Source: Brienomyrus brachyistius
Lineage: Eukaryota > Chordata > Actinopteri > Osteoglossiformes > Mormyridae
Length of the DNA stretch: 64,000 bases
NCBI RefSeq assembly: GCF_023856365.1
Contig: NC_064544.1
Span: 23,722,399 to 23,786,398 of the forward strand
Direction of reading: 5' to 3'
The position numbers and the translations under genes were made by a program. The notes beneath the pieces are model-generated. The model saw only the letters and a list, made by a program, of their open reading frames with translations. It had not been told where the DNA came from and did no database searches. This document shows positions 58,046-64,000 of the stretch, piece by piece. Numbering within the stretch: position 1 is the stretch's first letter; every line of letters begins with the position of its first letter.

Positions 58046-58148
58046 CAATAATTACATGGTTTTCACAACCAACATTGCCCTCCAACAAGTCTCCACTGTG
58101 CAAACTGTTTTTAGCTTCACATTTGAATCCAGACAGATCTTCATCCTT
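58046..58148 (-). CDS. Candidate upstream exon near the tnp2 remnant
   Basis: 103 nt between an acceptor (GTGTTAACTCATAG) and a donor (GTATGTAA) on minus, open in one frame: KDEDLSGFKCEAKNSLHSGD then LLEGNVGCENHVII. The acidic, Ser-rich content would suit the N-terminus of the transposase. However, its phase does not join the exon at 57412 without an extra exon or a frameshift, so the link is uncertain. A smaller block with splice-like ends lies at 57723-57771. Confidence 0.25.
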
Positions 58149-58204
58149 CTATGAGTTAACACAAAAAATGTTAAAAAGAATATTAGTTAGTTAAACTTGT
58201 CTAT

Positions 58205-58560
58205 TTCCATCCATTTTCCAAATCGCTTATCCGACTGGGTTGTGGGGGGGGTCCAGAGCCTATCCTGGAAGCAATGGGCACGAGGCAGGGAACAACCCAG
58301 GATGGGGGGTCAGCCCATCGCAGGGCACACTCACACACCATTCACTCACACATGCACACCTACGGGCAATTTAGCAACACCAATTAACCTCAGCATGTTT
58401 TTGGACTGTGGGAGGAAACTGGAGTACCCAGAGGAAACCCCACGACGACATGGGGAGAACATGCAAACTCCACACACATGTGACCCAGGCAGAGACTCGA
58501 ACCCAGATCCCAGTGGTGTGAGGCAACAGTGCTAGCCACTGCACCACCATGCCGCCCCCC
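58205..58560 (-). mobile_element. V-SINE of DANA-like type, full length, minus strand
   Basis: Reverse-complement copy of the element at 42786. The tail is at the left (TCCATCCATTTTCCAAATCG) and the head at the right (TGCACCACCATGCCGCCCCC), with the B box complement near 58495-58506. It lies inside the right part of the CACTA-like element and so is younger than it. Confidence 0.82.
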
Positions 58561-58839
58561 GGCTTGTTACAATAAACTTAAAAATATGTCAGTATATGAA
58601 AAGAATATTTATAACTAGAAGCAAAGTATACATAAAACATATATAGAAATAATAAAATTGAGTTTAAATTTTGTATTTATTATATACAAAAATAATAATG
58701 TGATTTGTTCATCAAATGCTGTGGTCACTGCACAATTGTACAAGGTAACAAATAGGCCTTAACTGTTTTTTTGAAGAGGAGAAAATAGAAAAAAAGAACA
58801 ATAAACAATTTTTTTTAATCATGCTATTCGTAAAATAAG

Positions 58840-59317
58840 TACAAGTATACTGCTCTACAAAGCATATTGACTATGAAAAATGTAATACAGAGAAAGATTG
58901 CTTGATAGTTTTTAACTCAGCAGCCTTCATTTTTCTGAAGCATTTCTGAATTTCTGGGTATGTGTACAATTAGTAAGTCCTTTGTATACCTGTACACATT
59001 TGGCTGGACTGGTACACGTTATTTTCATACAATTTATGTAGTTAATGCTCTTAGGCTTTATAATGCAGTACATTTCAAATATAGTTAAACTTTTTTGCAT
59101 ACTTCTTAGTACAGGCCAAGTATACTTAAACATAACTACAAGTATTGTCTTAGTATACCTACATTTTCTTTATACTAATCCTTATAAACCAACTATACTT
59201 ATGTAAACTTTTATTTAGTATATCAGTAATAAGTAAATTAAAAGTAAACCAAAAGTATACTTATTTTAAAATAAGTATACTAATAATACACTTGAATAAA
59301 CTTCTTTTTTGTAAGGG
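58840..59317. repeat. Right subterminal repeat region, AAGTATACTT motifs
   Basis: AAGTATACTT or close variants occur at about 58843, 59118, 59150, 59253 and 59271, with many AGTAAAC/AAGTA words, up to the terminus TTTTTTGTAAGGG at 59305-59317. It mirrors 49351-49755 in motif and composition. It supports a single element bounded by these regions. Confidence 0.72.
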
Positions 59318-59321
59318 ACGT

Positions 59322-59786
59322 TCAGTTTTTAGCAAACTTTAATATTCTGTGATACTTAAATGGACAGCAGCAAACCAGCAAATGAGAATAAAATATAAAA
59401 TCACTTACACACTCAGATTGTGAAGCCTTTATGAAGACAGATGTGAATATAGAGACAGGGTTGTTCTCACTTCCACTTTTATAACATATCCATTCCATTC
59501 TTTTTTGAAACCGGTGGAAATGTAGACAGGTTCTTAAAAGGCACCAAGTGAGATCCAGCTCAACATCAACTCCACATTGGAGGAAACAAGGCACTTGTGT
59601 GAAGTCCAGAGCAGGTCTGAGCTTTTTATTCTCTATCGATGCTGTTTGTTTTGCACTCCATCCACAGGGGTGTGGGCTGCCCACCAGGTCACAGGGTGCT
59701 AGCATGTTAGGGGAAGGGAGGGACGGTGTTGATAAGAGCATGGCCTTCTCAGAAACCCCCAGGATGCTCTCATGCTCTGCTGCCAA
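59322..59786 (-). other. Unidentified 154-codon frame beside the element end
   Basis: The minus frame starts MAAEHESILGVSEKAM and contains a Cys-rich CFLQCGVDVELDLTWCLL stretch. A good splice donor (GTAAGTGA) follows Cys in KASQSEC at about 59405, so the coding part, if any, would be 59408-59786. No domain recognised. The plus strand is also partly open here. I cannot tell a real exon from chance. Confidence 0.2.
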
Positions 59787-61184
59787 CTAGAATATGAACT
59801 TTGGTGAGGTTCTTCAAGAAAAGCAATGCTATATTTAACCATGTGATTTGCAAGTGTGTGTAATCTAGTTGCACATGAATGAGTAGTTTGCATGAATTCA
59901 TTATGAGGTCATCTGTGAAACATGGAGTGTCTGATGGCCTTCACAGTGCATGGAGCTTTTGATGGAGCGTGGAAAATGATCAGCATGACACTTCCAGAAG
60001 ACAGCAGTCATGTCTTTTGTTTCCTCCACGTTCAGTGACAGATGGTCGCTGTTACAGCGACCTGCAAGCCTCTTGCCACCTCCACTCTGCCTGCTGTCGC
60101 GTCTCTGACAGCCATGTGACCCACCACTGCGTTGTCATAAGGAAACTTTATGTGGTTTGAACTGTAACGCGTGTTCCACTCGTAAGTTAACGTATGAGTG
60201 ACAATGGGCTGAGCACATGCTTCCTGACTACTGCTTGACCCTTAAGAGCGATGTTCCTGAGGCCAAGTACAGCAGACAATCATACACTTCTACCACTTAG
60301 ATTAGTCAATTCCGCCATGCACATACACCATAAACAACCATATACTGTAAAGTTTAATTATGTGTTACTCAAAATCCTTGTGTGATATCTAATTCCAATT
60401 AAATATTTGACCTCAGCACAAAAAATACTGCAGGATTCACCTAGTTTGACAAATAGAAATTAAAAACTTGCTGAGCAGTGTAATGTTATAGATCATAAAT
60501 GTTGGGCAGGAGTTGATGTGGAGAGTACACACAGGGTACAAAAAACTGAATTATCTGTCCTGGGGGCAAAGAGAAAGGTGAGCACTGGTGCGGATGTGGG
60601 GTGGATGAAACACATACTCACACAGGGAGGAGACAAGGATATCACTGTCAAGGAAAGAGATCGGGGATCGGATGCACATGGGAGAACTCCAGTGAAGAAA
60701 CTTGCAATTGGCTAAGAACTGGAGAGTAGCTGAATACCTAGTAGTTGATCATAGATGCAATTCCTCTCAAGTGGTAGAGGGAACTGACTGTGATTTATAT
60801 ACTGTACATTCCATGTATACATACAGCAGAGGATTATGGGTAATGCTTTGGAAATGAGCAGCAGCTGTCAGTATTGCTGGATCAGCAAAGAGGGGAGCGT
60901 AGTTGTGGCTGTGGAGGTAGCAGAACGGAGCCATACTTTACAGTACTCCCCCACCCTATGGGAGACTACAGCCACATAGATATGGCATCCCAGGGGTGAA
61001 AGGGGTAGGCTGGTCTGGATGCAGGTGGTGGAAGTGAGCAATCAGCAATAGAACAAGGATGGCCATTACCCAGGAATGGTATACTGGAGTGTAGTCCTCC
61101 TGGTGTCAATAAGGGCTTGGACCAAGTAATGTAGGTGAGTGCGCTGATGCTTGGAGTCAAAAATGGCTTGTATGAAGTACTGTG
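59787..61184. other. Unassigned sequence
   Basis: No gene or recognisable repeat. Confidence 0.4.
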
Positions 61185-62568
61185 CAGTCGTGGGAGAATG
61201 ATACAAGTATTGCTTTTCACAAAGTCTGCTGCTTCAGTGTTTGTAGATCTTTTTGTTAAATGTTTCTATGGCATACTGAAGTATAATTACAAGAATTTCA
61301 TAAATATCAAAGGCTTTTATTGACAATTACATTAAGTTTATGCAAAGAGTCAATATTTGGGTGTTAGCCGTTCTTTGTCAAGACCTCTGCAATTCGCCCT
61401 GGCTGCTGTCAGTCAACTTCTGGGCCAAATTCTGACTGATGGCAGCCAATTCTTGCATAATCAACACTTGGTGTTTGTCAGAATTTATGGGTTTTTGTTC
61501 GTCCACCCACCTCTTGAGTATTGACCACAAGTTCTTAATGGGATTAAGGTCTGGGGATTTTCCTAGCCATGGACCCAAAATGTTGATGTTGTTTTCCCCA
61601 AGCCACTTAGTTATTACTTTTGCTTCATTGCATGGTGCTCCATCATGCTGGAAAAGGCATTGTTCGTCACAAAACTGTTCTTGGATGGTTGGGAGAAGTT
61701 GCTCTCAGAGGATGTTTTTGTACTATTCTTTATTCATGGCTGTGTTCTTGGGCAAAATTGTGAATGAGCCCACTCCCTTGGCTGAGAAGCAACCCCACAC
61801 TTGAATGGTCTCAGGATGCTTTACTGTTGGCATGACACAGGACTGATGGTAGCACTCACCTTTTCTACTCTCAACAGTCTTTTTTCCAGATGCGCCAAAC
61901 AATCGGAAAGGGGATTCCTCAAAGAAAATGACTTTACCCCAGTCCTCAATAGTCCAATCCTTGTACATTTTGAAGAATATCAGTCTGTCCCTGATGTTTT
62001 TCTTGGAGAAAAGTGGCTGCTTTGCTGCCCTTCTTGACACCAGGCCATCCTTCAAAAGCTTTCGCCTCTATGCGTATGCAGATGCACTTACACTTATCTG
62101 CTGTCATTCCTGACCGAGCTCTGCACTGGTGGTGTCCCGATCCTGCAGCTAAATCAACTTTAGGAGATGATCCTGGTGCTTGCTGGACCTTCTTGGGCGC
62201 CCTGAAGCCTTCTTCACAACAATTGAACCTCTCTCCTTGCAGGTAACCATGGTAAACAGAGGAAGAAAAATTATTTCAAGCGCCACCCTCCTTTTAAAGC
62301 ATCCAGTCTGCTATTCTAATTAAATCAGCATGACAGAGTGATCTCCAGCCTTGTCCTCATCAACACTCTCACCTGTGTTGAATCACCTGAAATGAAGTCA
62401 GGTCTTTTGGGATTAAGTTATTTTTCATGGCAAAGAGGGACGATTAATTGCAATTCATCAGATCATTCTTCATAACATTCAGGAGTATATGCAAATTGCC
62501 ATCATAAAAAATGAGGCAGCAGACTTTGTGAAAACCAATACTTATGTCATTCTCAAAACTTTTGGCTG
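61185..62568 (-). pseudogene. Tc1 element, nearly full span, transposase inactivated
   Basis: Minus-strand Tc1. The right end has GTCATTCTCAAAACTTTTGG (62547-62566) and the left end is a shortened version (CAGTCGTGGGAGAATGATAC at 61185), where part of the terminal repeat is deleted. TIR-adjacent text CACAAAGTCTGCTGC is present on both sides. The transposase frame 61723-62055 has GLVSRRAAKQPLFSKKNI, then WGKVIFFEESPFRLFG and VWGCFSAKGVGSF. 61378-61578 has GKSPDLNPIKNLWSILKRWV, so the final catalytic Glu is Lys. The N-terminal helix-turn-helix coding is largely deleted near 62230-62260. It is inactive by several independent lesions. Confidence 0.87.
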
Positions 62569-64000
62569 TAGGTGACTGCGTTGGTGTCTGGAGTCATGGA
62601 AATGAAAGACCAGGGAGATTAGGCAACTAAAGGTGATAAAAGGCCCGGTTAATGTACCTGGAACAGAGTTTCTCAGAGGGGAGACAGGGCTAATTATTGC
62701 TGCTAGATGGCCAAACATGCTGTCTGGGGTGGTGGAGCGGAATGGGGTGATGTTGACGTTCACGTTAGTCTGGTGTACTTCAGCAGCTTCCCATATGTGA
62801 CCTACTCTGGAACTAGTCACTCACAGTGGATACCTCTTTTGCCTCCTTCTCCTTTGGGAGCAAAGGGGACAAACTCGGGCAGGTATTGGCTCCAGTATGA
62901 TTGGTGGTTTGAATAATAAAATGGGGGGAATCTACGAAATCTCCTGGTTGAATTGTTTACATTGTACATTTGTTTGCAGATAGAACCTGGAGGACAAACT
63001 CAGAGTTTTACCCTGACAGTGGCACAAGGCTCTTCCGAACAAGGAGGTGTACTGGGAGCCATGGAGACTGACAATTTTACATTTATCATATGTAGCAGAC
63101 GCGCTTGTTCAAAGAGACATATAAGTGAGGCAAATGGCACATTGCAAACAAACCTACTGTTAAGGTGTCAACTTGGCATAAGTGCAACTAGGCTGAACTT
63201 ACAATGAATAGCCAGTTATACGTGTAAGCAGTATTGGAGCAGAAGCTACACAAAGACTTATAACAAAGCAAGAATCTAATGTTGTTATATCTGAAGCAAG
63301 GAGTAGAGGTGACCACCAGGGGGGCACCAGGGAACAGACAGAAGCCAAAGCCTTCTGGAAAATTCCAGCCGTACAATTCTGTTCAGTAACACACATGTCT
63401 ACTGATCAGTACCTGCTCATTAGGGAGGTATTGAACCTGTCTGATTCTCACAGACAGCACTCATTCATTGCAGCCTTTTGAGTGTTTGTGGGCTGCAGTG
63501 AGCACCCCCTCCCCCCTTTTTGGAAACAACACAGTATATTGCTATTATTTTATTTGTGTGGAACTAACTTGGAATCAGTTGTTGGGGTTGAAGATCCATT
63601 TGAAGAACTTTCCCGTGCCTTGCTGTGATGTCTGGAAATCCCTGATAAAAATGGTTTGAATTCATAATAAGGTCGTTGTAACGCTGTGAGGCTGTGAACT
63701 GAAGCTGTACCTTACACTTTATTAATCCTGAAGGAAACTGCAGGTTTACAGTAACCGAATACACAAATTTAGACAGTAAAAATACATTTACACATTCATA
63801 AACAGTAACAATAAATAATAGACAACAATAAGCAGTAACAGTGAAAGGAATGTCAGAGGAAGGATTGCAAAGAATTCCATGGTAACGGCTCAAGAAAAAA
63901 GCAGCATTGCAGAGTGGTTTGTATAGTGAACAAAGGAATGTTCTTTGAATGTGTGCAAGAGGTTCTGGTTCATTCAAACAGTTGATTGTTCCTCCCTGCC
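62569..64000. other. Unassigned sequence with SINE/LINE ends
   Basis: A fragment of the 17440 SINE family appears at about 63076-63130 (ACATTTATCATATGTAGCAG). At about 63714-63745 CTTTATTAATCCTGAAGGAA resembles a LINE/SINE end, with repeat-like text to about 63970. The 137-codon minus frame across it has no known domain. No gene is supported. Confidence 0.4.

Larger units (their letters stand above)
49351..59317. mobile_element. Decayed CACTA-like DNA transposon carrying a BEN-domain gene
   Basis: The left end is CCCTTATCAAAAAAAGTATA. The right end read inward on minus is CCCTTACAAAAAAGAAGTTT. They align as inverted termini with one indel, and similarity fades over about 45 bp. Both flanks (49351-49755, 50740-50990 and 51277-51330 at left; about 58840-59300 at right) are full of AAGTATACTT palindromes and variants, a subterminal repeat layout typical of CACTA elements. 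Inside, only one recognisable transposase occurs, of tnp2 type (56735-57412). Also present are a BEN-domain gene, a BED-type finger fragment and acidic exons. Later insertions (Tc1 twice, V-SINE pieces, an LTR-like element) account for about 2.2 kb. The outer limits are my reading of the ends; the target duplication is not resolved. Confidence 0.6.

Noticed and set aside
49351..59317. A definite 2-3 bp target duplication for the CACTA-like element
   Set aside because: Left flank GCAAA and right flank ACGTT do not match. Shifting the ends by one base gives AAC against GAC, which is not convincing.

Overview
The window looks like intergenic or gene-poor DNA from a ray-finned (teleost-type) fish. 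The evidence is the set of repeats it carries: Rex3-type RTE LINEs with (GATG)n tails, several Tc1 families with fish-type terminal repeats, DANA-like V-SINEs with tRNA-type promoter boxes, an L2/Maui-type LINE and palindromic MITEs. The genus cannot be named from this. No intact host gene was found. The best host-derived sequences are a polo-like-kinase pseudogene (20171-20799, +) and one unidentified candidate exon (48342-48563, -). No rRNA, tRNA or CRISPR array was seen.

Layout. 1-11.7 kb: mostly unassigned sequence with a 24-bp minisatellite (1083-1550), a small MITE, a decayed Tc1 (3935-5012) and copies of a palindromic MITE, one of which (6862-7508) has expanded internally into a minisatellite. 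11.7-15.6 kb: a near full-length Rex3-like LINE on the minus strand with a 9-bp target duplication, split by an L2 3' end. 15.6-22.1 kb: SINE and LTR-like fragments, a 51-bp minisatellite and the kinase pseudogene. 22.1-25.1 kb: a second Rex3-like copy, plus strand, with a 17-bp repeat at both edges. 25.1-44 kb: Tc1 remnants of several families, including a complete 1,620-bp element with about 223-bp inverted repeats (40883-42502), three minisatellites and a V-SINE. 44-48 kb: L2 and Rex1/CR1-like LINE fragments.

The most interesting part is 49351-59317. It is bounded by inverted, similar ends (CCCTTA-t-CAAAAAA...). Both flanks are packed with the 10-bp palindrome AAGTATACTT and near variants. 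Inside are (a) a four-exon BEN-domain gene on the minus strand (51603-53518) whose splice sites and intron phases all agree but which has three in-frame stops; (b) a BED/hAT-type zinc-finger fragment directly upstream of it; (c) acidic exons on the plus strand (54929-56720) that include an exon duplication; and (d) the remains of a tnp2-type (CACTA/EnSpm) transposase on the minus strand (56735-57412). I read this as a decayed, roughly 10-kb CACTA-like transposon that carried its own BEN-domain protein, later hit by two Tc1 elements, V-SINEs and a solo-LTR-like element.

Working model (inference): the tnp2 protein was the transposase and the BEN protein bound the palindromic subterminal repeats, as TNPD and TNPA divide the work in plant En/Spm. 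Nothing here looks functional today: every transposase and reverse transcriptase seen is broken by stops, frameshifts or loss of catalytic residues.
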